Positions 1-5,023 of a stretch of 5,023 bases of DNA are shown here, piece by piece. Made by a program: the position numbers and the translations under genes. Source of the DNA: Deferribacteres bacterium JdFR-76 (GTDB lineage: Bacteria; Zhuqueibacterota; JdFR-76). Position 1 is the first letter of the stretch. Each line of letters begins with the position of its first letter. The stretch covers positions 1-5,023 of the forward strand of contig MTOL01000470.1 of the NCBI GenBank assembly GCA_002011685.1. Reading direction: 5' to 3'. Under the pieces are notes generated by a model. The model was not told the origin of the DNA. It worked only from the letters and a program-made list of their open reading frames with translations, and made no database searches.

Positions 1-1
1 T

Positions 2-478
2 TTTTCTTTTTTGCGACGGGAGCTTTCCCGGATTTTCCGTACAGCGGTATTGCTGCGTTCCCCTATTCCGATGCCCTCGAAGGCGTGGGGCGGAGACCGG
101 CATCAGCATAACGCAGAGCTTGTACTGGCGTCATTCGTACCTCCCGCAGGCCATCCCGGCGCATGCCTTCTGCTGGTGGCGGTGGAGGATCTGTTTGTGC
201 CGGGACTGAATTTTGTATTTGGCCTGGCCGATCGCCTGCGGCGGCGGGCTATTGTTTCGCTGGCGAGACTCCGCCCCGAATTCTATGGAGAGGAGCCCGA
301 TGAATCCATTTACTTTGCCAGGGCGTTAAAAGAAGCGGTACATGAACTTGGGCATCTTATGGGGCTTGGACACTGTTCTAATCCCCGCTGCGTTATGTTT
401 TTTTCCAATAGCCTGGTAGACACGGACCGCAAACACTGGGAGTTTTGTGACCGATGCAGGACGCACCTCGGATTGTAG
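2..478 (+). CDS. amzA: Archaemetzincin-family zinc metalloprotease, 5' partial
   Basis: A probable zinc-dependent peptidase of the archaemetzincin (AmzA) family, which has members in archaea, some bacteria and animals; physiological substrates are poorly known. Counting residues from the TTG at 11, the metzincin motif HELGHLMGLGH lies at 111-121: His111, His115 and His121 would bind the catalytic zinc and Glu112 is the general base. It is followed by Cys122, Cys127, Met129 (Met-turn), the FSNS stretch, and a Cys146-x2-Cys149 pair. These four cysteines form the family's second, structural zinc site. No signal peptide or membrane segment is visible, so it is probably cytoplasmic. The frame is open to the left window edge (Phe-Ser-Phe precede codon 11) and TTG 11 has no ribosome binding site, so the true start is probably a few to some tens of bases upstream and a short N-terminal strand is missing. 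The stop is TAG 476-478, inside the next gene. Family assignment is firm; substrate and role are unknown. Confidence 0.9.
   Translation, partial: FSFLRRELSRIFRTAVLLRSPIPMPSKAWGGDRHQHNAELVLASFVPPAGHPGACLLLVAVEDLFVPGLNFVFGLADRLRRRAIVSLARLRPEFYGEEPDESIYFARALKEAVHELGHLMGLGHCSNPRCVMFFSNSLVDTDRKHWEFCDRCRTHLGL
438..442 (+). promoter_or_regulatory. Probable ribosome binding site of the first DUF72 gene
   Basis: GGGAG lies 11 bases before ATG 454, inside the coding sequence of the upstream protease. It supports ATG 454 over GTG 478, which would overlap the protease stop codon by one base but would delete the first beta strand (RIVVG) of the DUF72 fold. The spacing is slightly long, so translation may also depend on ribosomes arriving from the protease gene. 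Confidence 0.45.
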
Positions 479-1185
479 TGGGATGCTGTGGGTTTGCCAC
501 GGCTCAGACCCAATATTTTCAAGAATTTGAAGCCATTGAGATTCAGCAGACCTTTTACCAACCGCCGGAACCGGGGACGGCAGCACGGTGGCGGGAGCAG
601 GCACCGCCCAATTTTGTTTTTTGCCTGAAAGCATGGCAACTTATCACGCACCCCGCTTCCAGTCCCACCTACCGCCGCCTGCGCAAACCCCTGGATGAGC
701 AAAGCAAAAAATGGGTGGGATTTTTCCAGCCTTCGGACCCCGTATTTGCAGCTTGGGAAAAGACAAAATCCATTGCCAGTATCCTGCAAGCGAATGTTGT
801 AGTCTTTCAGTGTCCGGCGAGTTTCAAACCGACCGAAGAGAATCTTCACAACATGCGGGAATTTTTCCGCCGGATCGACCGTGCGGATTTCATCCTTGCC
901 TGGGAACCCCGGGGAAACTGGCCGGAAGATGTGATAACCACGTTGTGCCGGGAACTGGATCTGGTCCATTGTGTAGATCCCTTTCATCAAAATACCCTTT
1001 TTGGGGCTGTGCACTATTACCGCCTCCACGGGATTGGCGGATACCGCTACAAATACACAGATGAAGAGCTGAAGAAACTGGCGGAACGGTGTCAGCGAGG
1101 CGACCGTCTGACTTTTGTCATGTTTAATAATACGGAAATGCTGGACGATGCGAGGCGCTTCCGGCGAAAACTCGGGCAAATTTGA
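454..1185 (+). CDS. DUF72 family protein, divergent subtype
   Basis: A 243-residue DUF72 (YecE-like) protein. The family adopts a TIM-barrel fold; its biochemical function is not established. Landmarks in family order: first strand RIVVGCCGF (6-14, where the usual GTSGW is altered), EIQQTFYQPP (29-38, for EINNTFYR-P), KAWQLITH (59-66), VVFQCPASFKP (116-126, for LFQLPP), AWEPRGNWP (149-157), YYRLHGIGGYRYKYT (188-202), and MFNNTEMLDDARRF (223-236) near the C terminus. Length is typical for the family. The RLHGIGGYRYKYT and MFNN stretches differ from the E. coli-type sequence and suggest a separate branch from the downstream paralogue. It overlaps the protease gene by 25 bases and the next DUF72 gene by up to 38, so all three are probably one transcript. 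Start ATG 454 keeps the first strand intact. No signal peptide is seen, so it is probably cytoplasmic. Family call is confident; function is unknown. Confidence 0.9.
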   Translation: MQDAPRIVVGCCGFATAQTQYFQEFEAIEIQQTFYQPPEPGTAARWREQAPPNFVFCLKAWQLITHPASSPTYRRLRKPLDEQSKKWVGFFQPSDPVFAAWEKTKSIASILQANVVVFQCPASFKPTEENLHNMREFFRRIDRADFILAWEPRGNWPEDVITTLCRELDLVHCVDPFHQNTLFGAVHYYRLHGIGGYRYKYTDEELKKLAERCQRGDRLTFVMFNNTEMLDDARRFRRKLGQI

Positions 1186-1939
1186 AACCGGACAGGTGTT
1201 CATCGGAACATCCGGCTGGATTTACCCCCACTGGTGGGAAGGGGTTTTTTACCCTCCTGGGCTTCCTCAACAAAAGTGGCTGAATTATTACGCCCGGTTT
1301 TTTAACACCGTGGAGATCAACAATTCATTCTACCGGCTCCCAAGCCGCAGCGTATTTGAAAAGTGGGCCTCTGAGAGCCCCGAAGGGTTCGGGTTCACGG
1401 TGAAGGCCAGCCGTTTTATCACTCATATGAAAAAACTGAAGGACCCAGAAACGACCACGGCCCGATTTCTCAGACACGTGAGCGGACTGAGTGAAAAACT
1501 TCAGATTCTGCTTTTTCAGCTTCCCCCTTTCTGGAAGTATGATCAGCAGCGTGTGGAGGATTTTCTTGCCTGGATGAACGCGCAGCAAATTCTGCCCCGT
1601 CCCCGGATTGCTATGGAGATCCGCAACCCTTCCTGGCGCACGGAATCGTTTTTCGGGCTGCTTGCCCGATACAATGTCTGCCTGGCTTTCGCAGATTGGC
1701 CCGATCTTGACGTGGAAGAACCGATTACGGCAGATTTCATTTACGTGCGGCGCCATGGGCCAGGCTGGCTGTACGCCTCCAGTTATTCGGATGCGCAGCT
1801 GTACAGACTAGCCGGGCGGATCTCCGGCTGGCAGGCGGAAGGAAAGGATGTTTTCGTTTATTTTAATAACGATGCCGGAGGATTCGCCATTCAGAATGCC
1901 CGCCGGCTCATGGAATTGCTTGGCATTCCCTCCGGGTGA
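1148..1939 (+). CDS. DUF72 family protein, canonical YecE-like
   Basis: A second DUF72 TIM-barrel protein, 263 residues from ATG 1148, of unknown biochemical function. It carries the canonical family signature: FIGTSGW (18-24), YPHWWEGVFYPPGLP (26-40), TVEINNSFYRLP (54-65), TVKASRFITH (84-93), LLFQLPPFW (121-129), AMEIRNPSW (155-163), ADW (182-184), FIYVRRHGPG (197-206) and VYFNNDAGGFAIQNA (237-251). It is complete and of normal family length. The start is uncertain. ATG 1148 overlaps the previous gene by 38 bases and adds about 16 residues before the first strand. GTG 1196 sits 10 bases after the previous stop and would begin almost exactly where most family members do (V-FIGTSGW). TTG 1115 is also in frame. 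None has a strong Shine-Dalgarno sequence, which suggests translational coupling. It is the last gene of the plus-strand set and ends 30 bases before the convergent phosphorylase gene. It is clearly divergent from the upstream copy, so this is not a recent duplication. Confidence 0.9.
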   Translation: MRGASGENSGKFETGQVFIGTSGWIYPHWWEGVFYPPGLPQQKWLNYYARFFNTVEINNSFYRLPSRSVFEKWASESPEGFGFTVKASRFITHMKKLKDPETTTARFLRHVSGLSEKLQILLFQLPPFWKYDQQRVEDFLAWMNAQQILPRPRIAMEIRNPSWRTESFFGLLARYNVCLAFADWPDLDVEEPITADFIYVRRHGPGWLYASSYSDAQLYRLAGRISGWQAEGKDVFVYFNNDAGGFAIQNARRLMELLGIPSG

Positions 1940-1969
1940 ATTATTCCTGCCATCCGGCGAAAGCGCCCC

Positions 1970-4522
1970 CTACGCCCAGATGATCTTCCCGGTAGAGAAA
2001 GGATTAAGCTGCAATTTATGATGCGGCAAAATGCGCACCACAAATCCGGCCCGCCCTGGCTTTGAACAGGGAATTTCAGCCTCGTAATGGTAGTTCCCCC
2101 ACTCGTCTTCTTCTACCAGTTTCATAGACACCACGTTTCGTTCGATAAATTCGCCGCGAGCGTTCAACCGACCGTAGTAAAGCTGCACCTGGACTTCGTC
2201 TGCGTGGAGCTCGCCCAAGTCGATTACAGCGCGGACGGGCAAACTCCCCCCCACAGGCACATCCCGGTGGTTCTCGGCTTCCACAAAATCAACCCGAACC
2301 CTTTCCCAGTGCTGCAGAATTCTTTTTTTCCAGCTGGCGTATTCTTTGGCCTTTTTGAACCGGTCCGTGGTCATCTCTTTCCAGATCCCCGCTGCGTTGA
2401 CGTAAAAGCGGATCATGTACTCTTCCAGCATCCGGTGAGTATTGAAGTAGGGACAGATGGTGCGCATGGAGTTTTTCATTTTCTGGATCCACTTTCGTGG
2501 GAGGCCGTCCCTGGAGCGGTCGTAGAAAAGGGGAATGATCTCGTTTTCCAGCAGATCGTAAATGGCCCGTGATTCTACCTCGTCCTGGTAGAGGGTGTCT
2601 TCGTACTCTTCACCGTTGCCAATGGCCCAGCCGTTTTCGCCGTCGTATGCCTCGTCCCACCAGCCGTCCAGCACGCTCATGTTCAGGCAGCCGTTGGCAG
2701 CCGCCTTCATGCCGCTGGTTCCGCAGGCTTCCAGCGGACGACGGGGGGTGTTCAGCCAGACATCCGATCCCTGAACCAGGTAACGGGCGATGTTCATGTC
2801 GTAATCTTCCAGAAAGATAACGCTGTACCGGAAACGGGGATCGCGGGTGATCTGGATGATCTTTTTGATGAGTTCCTTACCGGGCTGATCTTGTGGATGG
2901 GCTTTTCCGGCGATGATGATCTGCACCGGTCGGTCGGGGTTATTAAGGATCTGGGCAAGGCGTTCCGGGTCACGGAAGATGAGCGTTCCCCGTTTATAGG
3001 TGGCAAAGCGACGGGCAAAGCCGATGGTAAGTGCCTGCGGATTGAGCACTTCTCGGGCTGCCTCTATTTCCCAGAGCGGTGCCTTCCTTCTCCGCAGCTG
3101 TTCGGCCAGCCGCTGGCGGCAGAAGGCTACCAGGCGTTCCCGGTTCCGTTCGTGGGTGCGCCAGAGTTCGCTGTCCGGTATGCGGGAGACGCCTTCCCAG
3201 ACTTTTTCGTTGTCCGGGTCCTCGATCCAACGCGGACCCAAATAGCGGTTATAGAGAGCGGCGATGTCGTCGGAGATCCATGTGGGCACATGGACGCCAT
3301 TGGTAAGCGGCTGAATGGGTACATCTTCCACAGGGAGGTTTTTCCAGATTTTGTGCCATAGCTTCCGGGATACCTTGCTGTGGAGTTTGCTGACTCCGTT
3401 GACCTGCGCGCTCAGCTTGATGGCCAGTACCGTCATGCCGAAAAGCTCACCGCTGTCCTGTGGGTCCTGGCGGCCAAGGGCCAGAAGGTCGTTGAAGCTT
3501 TTTCCCAGTTCTTTCATGTAGTCGCCCAGGTAGCTTTGCAAGAGGCCGCTTTCGAAAACGTCGTTGCCGGCGGGCACGGGTGTGTGGGTGGTAAAAACGT
3601 TACTGGCGTACACCACCTCAAATGCTTCGTCGAACTGGAGCTTTTTTTCTTTCATCAGGATGCGAATGCGCTCGAGCCCCGCGAAGGCCGAATGTCCTTC
3701 GTTCATGTGAACCACTGCCGGTTCGATCCCCAGCGCATGCAGCGCCCGGACACCGCCAATGCCCAGGAGAATTTCCTGACGCAGCCGCATCTCGCGGTCT
3801 CCTCCGTAAAGCTGGGACGTGATCGTACGGTCCTCCGGAGCGTTATCGGCAATGTTGGTATCCAGCAGGTAGAGCGGGATGCGGCCCACCTGAACCCGCC
3901 AGATTTGAGCAAAAACATCCCGGTCCTTCATGCGGACTTTGATTTTCCTGGGCTCGCCCTGTTCGTCCTTTTCCAGAATAATTGGCATGTTATAGAAATC
4001 ATTTTCCTCAAAGCTCTCCTGCTGCCAGCCTTCCGAATTGAGGCTCTGATGAAAATAGCCATACTGATACAGCAGGCCAATACCCACCAGCGGGAGGTTC
4101 AGATCGCTCGCTGACTTCAGATGGTCTCCCGATAGCATCCCCAGGCCGCCAGAATAGTTGGGAATGGCGTCGGCCAGTCCGTATTCTGCCGAGAAATAGG
4201 CGATGGTGAAATCCACCGGCTGCTTGATGGAGTAATCGAATATCTGTTTTTCCTTCAGATAGCGCTGGAAGTCGTCATAAACTTCTTTGAGCTGAGAAAG
4301 GAAGCCTTCATCGCGGACCGCCTCGTTCAGCCGCTCCTGGTCGATGCAACCAAGGAATTTCACAGGGTTGTGGTATGTTTCCTCCCAGAGGCGGATGTCC
4401 AGCCGACGGAACAGGTCACAAACCTCCGGATGCCAGGTGTACCAGAGATTGTAGGCAAGCTCTTTGAGAGGCTGAAGCTTTTTGGGAAGCGCAGGAACGA
4501 TCTGAAAGGTTTTTATTTGCAT
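1970..4522 (-). CDS. glgP: Alpha-glucan (glycogen/maltodextrin) phosphorylase, GT35, DUF3417-type
   Basis: An 850-residue PLP-dependent phosphorylase that uses inorganic phosphate to release glucose-1-phosphate from the non-reducing ends of alpha-1,4-glucans in the cytoplasm. Order of parts: N-terminal DUF3417-type region (about 10-105, with ELAYNLWYTWHPE); glycosyltransferase family 35 body (about 107-715); beta-rich C-terminal region (about 740-850, ending near VRILPHH), usual in this subfamily. Visible motifs: AYFSAEYGL (108-116), GGLGMLSGDHLKSASDL (125-141), HMNEGHSAF (272-280), FTTHTPVPAGND (310-321), LTNGVHVPTW (406-415), RRFATYKR (504-511), and LEACGTSGMKAAANG (597-611). By alignment with muscle phosphorylase, Lys606 should carry PLP, His313 matches the catalytic-loop histidine, and Arg505 and Lys510 match the phosphate-site residues. 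All are present, so it should be active. Cys600 stands where Ser is common. This is the shorter 'alpha-glucan phosphorylase' subfamily seen in Thermotoga and Thermus rather than the E. coli GlgP type. Glycogen versus maltodextrin preference cannot be told from sequence. ATG 4520-4522 is well supported by its ribosome binding site. Confidence 0.97.
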   Translation of the reverse strand: MQIKTFQIVPALPKKLQPLKELAYNLWYTWHPEVCDLFRRLDIRLWEETYHNPVKFLGCIDQERLNEAVRDEGFLSQLKEVYDDFQRYLKEKQIFDYSIKQPVDFTIAYFSAEYGLADAIPNYSGGLGMLSGDHLKSASDLNLPLVGIGLLYQYGYFHQSLNSEGWQQESFEENDFYNMPIILEKDEQGEPRKIKVRMKDRDVFAQIWRVQVGRIPLYLLDTNIADNAPEDRTITSQLYGGDREMRLRQEILLGIGGVRALHALGIEPAVVHMNEGHSAFAGLERIRILMKEKKLQFDEAFEVVYASNVFTTHTPVPAGNDVFESGLLQSYLGDYMKELGKSFNDLLALGRQDPQDSGELFGMTVLAIKLSAQVNGVSKLHSKVSRKLWHKIWKNLPVEDVPIQPLTNGVHVPTWISDDIAALYNRYLGPRWIEDPDNEKVWEGVSRIPDSELWRTHERNRERLVAFCRQRLAEQLRRRKAPLWEIEAAREVLNPQALTIGFARRFATYKRGTLIFRDPERLAQILNNPDRPVQIIIAGKAHPQDQPGKELIKKIIQITRDPRFRYSVIFLEDYDMNIARYLVQGSDVWLNTPRRPLEACGTSGMKAAANGCLNMSVLDGWWDEAYDGENGWAIGNGEEYEDTLYQDEVESRAIYDLLENEIIPLFYDRSRDGLPRKWIQKMKNSMRTICPYFNTHRMLEEYMIRFYVNAAGIWKEMTTDRFKKAKEYASWKKRILQHWERVRVDFVEAENHRDVPVGGSLPVRAVIDLGELHADEVQVQLYYGRLNARGEFIERNVVSMKLVEEDEWGNYHYEAEIPCSKPGRAGFVVRILPHHKLQLNPFSTGKIIWA

Positions 4523-4527
4523 GCCGG

Positions 4528-4533
4528 CTCCTT
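4528..4533 (-). promoter_or_regulatory. Strong ribosome binding site of glgP
   Basis: Read on the minus strand, AAGGAG (within TTAAGGAG) ends five bases before the ATG at 4522-4520. This near-perfect anti-16S match fixes the phosphorylase start and shows that the host uses ordinary Shine-Dalgarno initiation. Confidence 0.85.
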
Positions 4534-4610
4534 AATTCGGTTCGTTTCCTTTTCTTTCTACTTCAAATTTCGACGACTTCTGTCAGATCCTCAAGAAATC
4601 GAATTACTCC

Positions 4611-4639
4611 AATATAACAAAAAGCATTCTTCGATGCAA
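4611..4639 (-). promoter_or_regulatory. Candidate sigma-70-type promoter of glgP
   Basis: On the minus strand, TTGCAT (4639-4634) is followed after exactly 17 bases by TATATT (4616-4611). A TG one base upstream of the hexamer gives an extended -10 (TGTTATATT). The -35 matches the consensus only in TTG, while the -10 is good. Transcription would start near 4604, leaving a purine-rich leader of about 80 bases before the ATG. A short inverted repeat, GCAT-6-ATGC (4624-4637), overlaps the -35 and spacer and could be chance. If the host belongs to a phylum with a different housekeeping promoter consensus, this match means less. Confidence 0.45.
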
Positions 4640-4682
4640 AGAAGCCATGCGCCGCAGACCATCTGGAAGCACCGGCAAAATT

Positions 4683-4725
4683 GCTTGCATGTAAGCGTTC
4701 ATTTTTTTAGCTTGCAGGTAGAAGC
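4683..4725. repeat. Pair of GCTTGCA(T/G)GTA-type direct repeats, 27 bp apart
   Basis: GCTTGCATGTAAGC at 4683-4696 recurs as GCTTGCAGGTAGAAGC at 4710-4725. The copies match except for one substitution and a two-base GA insertion. The first copy is itself a near-palindrome around CATG, with GCTT and AAGC as outer arms. The start-to-start spacing of 27 bp is between two and three helical turns. The position upstream of the exported-protein gene suits a paired binding site, but no known operator is recognised. Confidence 0.45.
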
Positions 4726-4737
4726 AAAAAAATTGAA
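4698..4737. repeat. Inverted repeat with 16-bp arms and 8-bp loop
   Basis: The left arm TTCATTTTTTTAGCTT (4698-4713) and the right arm AAGCAAAAAAATTGAA (4722-4737) pair at 14 of 16 positions, with mismatches at 4702/4733 and 4709/4726. The loop is the eight bases at 4714-4721. With one-base bulges instead of mismatches, 15 pairs form. The T-run is on the 5' side and the A-run on the 3' side on both strands, so this is not shaped like an intrinsic terminator. It sits 53 bases before the ATG at 4791. It could be an operator, a leader hairpin or intrinsically curved DNA. Confidence 0.6.
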
Positions 4738-4780
4738 ATGAATGTTGCAGAAAAGTCTCACCTACCTTTTCTGTTCATCT

Positions 4781-4786
4781 AAAGGG
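4781..4786 (+). promoter_or_regulatory. Ribosome binding site of the exported-protein gene
   Basis: AAAGGG lies 4 bases before ATG 4791 and 7 bases before the in-frame ATG 4794. The second spacing is closer to the usual optimum, so initiation may really be at 4794. The predicted protein changes by only one methionine. Confidence 0.6.
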
Positions 4787-4790
4787 AAAC

Positions 4791-5023
4791 ATGATGGTAC
4801 GAAATGGATTTCGGATCTCTGCTCTTCTTCTCGCTCTCGCCACCGTTTCAACGGCCCAGGTTCTGACCGGGAATCTTCAGCACCGTCAGTACGAAACTGC
4901 AATTGTCACTGGTTCTCGTTTCCCTGATTTTCTTGGCAAACCGGTGTCCTCACTACAGCTTTTTTCGTATGACGGCGCATCCGGAGAGTGGCGGGCCATT
5001 CCCTTCCAGGTGGATGAGAAAAC
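4791..5023 (+). CDS. Exported protein of unknown function, 3' partial
   Basis: The reading frame from ATG 4791 stays open to the window end (77 complete codons) with no stop. The N terminus has a clear Sec-type signal peptide: a positively charged start (MMVRNGFR, residues 1-8), a hydrophobic core (ISALLLALATV, 9-19) and a likely signal peptidase I site after Ser-Thr-Ala (20-22), leaving Gln-Val-Leu-Thr-Gly as the mature start. No lipobox cysteine is present. The mature part so far contains YETAIVTGSRFPDFLGKPV (34-52), a FSYDGASGEWRAIPFQVDEK stretch (58-77), and alternating hydrophobic residues that suggest beta structure. The W-x-x-IPFQVDE pattern resembles the start of large secreted or outer-surface proteins from environmental bacteria, but I cannot name a family. 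The protein is probably periplasmic, surface or secreted. It is transcribed away from glgP, separated by the dyad-containing region. In-frame ATG 4794 is an alternative start with better ribosome-binding-site spacing. Confidence 0.8.
   Translation, partial: MMVRNGFRISALLLALATVSTAQVLTGNLQHRQYETAIVTGSRFPDFLGKPVSSLQLFSYDGASGEWRAIPFQVDEK

Noticed and set aside
1..12. T-rich run at the window start as the terminator tail of an upstream gene
   Set aside because: No hairpin can be seen because the window begins there, and the run reads in frame as Phe-Ser-Phe into the protease. It is more likely coding for the missing N terminus.
478..480. GTG overlapping the protease stop codon as the start of the first DUF72 gene
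   Set aside because: It would remove the RIVVG first beta strand that the DUF72 barrel needs. ATG 454 has a GGGAG upstream and keeps the strand.
310..1203. Long open frame of 297 codons on the minus strand opposite the protease and first DUF72 gene
   Set aside because: The protein shows no recognisable domain and has low-complexity, cysteine/arginine-rich composition typical of antisense shadows. Both plus-strand genes it covers have clear family motifs.
1956..1967. GGCG-AAAG-CGCC hairpin between the convergent DUF72 and glgP genes, as a shared terminator
   Set aside because: The stem is only 4 bp and no T-run follows on either strand. No convincing intrinsic terminator is visible in the 30-bp gap.
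3380..4114. Open frame of 244 codons on the plus strand inside glgP
   Set aside because: It is antisense to the conserved catalytic body of the phosphorylase, whose motifs explain the sequence. No ribosome binding site or family motif is seen.
4683..4708. GCTT-6-AAGC hairpin followed by T7, as a plus-strand terminator
   Set aside because: The stem is 4 bp, the T-run starts five bases after it, and no plus-strand gene ends nearby because glgP is divergent. It is better treated as part of the repeat structure.
4370..4741. Open frame of 123 codons on the plus strand spanning the glgP start and the intergenic region
   Set aside because: Its first half is antisense to the conserved glgP N terminus and its second half runs through the AT-rich dyad region. 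No domain is seen and the codon pattern is unconvincing.
4742..4927. Short open frame of 61 codons on the plus strand from a TTG
   Set aside because: It overlaps the exported-protein gene in another frame. That gene has a ribosome binding site and a proper signal peptide, while this frame is serine/arginine-rich without features.

Overview
The window looks like bacterial chromosome of moderate GC content. It is gene-dense, with Shine-Dalgarno starts and a Sec-type signal peptide on the last gene. The mix of genes is an archaemetzincin-type zinc protease, two DUF72 proteins, a DUF3417-type alpha-glucan phosphorylase, and a secreted protein with an 'IPFQVDE'-like stretch. This would suit a Gram-negative bacterium of the Fibrobacterota/Bacteroidota/Calditrichota breadth, possibly thermophilic, but no marker gene fixes the lineage and that placement is a guess.

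Layout. Positions 1-1939 hold a tight three-gene set on the plus strand. It starts with an archaemetzincin cut off at its 5' end by the window edge. Two DUF72 TIM-barrel proteins follow, each overlapping the gene before it, and the two are clearly divergent paralogues. Only 30 bp separates this set from the convergent 850-residue alpha-glucan phosphorylase gene on the minus strand (1970-4522), which has intact active-site motifs, an excellent ribosome binding site and a plausible sigma-70-type promoter. A 268-bp divergent intergenic region (4523-4790) follows. It holds that promoter and, nearer the next gene, a 16-bp-arm inverted repeat plus a repeated GCTTGCA-type element. The window ends inside an exported protein gene on the plus strand (4791 onward).

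How the genes work together. The phosphorylase is the only gene whose reaction can be stated with confidence: it releases glucose-1-phosphate from glycogen or maltodextrin. The protease and DUF72 genes are probably co-transcribed, but nothing in the sequence links them to glucan metabolism. The last gene begins an exported protein of unknown role. I see no tRNA, rRNA, CRISPR array, insertion sequence or phage feature. The window is mostly ordinary. The parts most worth a second look are the protease-DUF72-DUF72 overlapping cluster and the dyad-rich divergent intergenic region.
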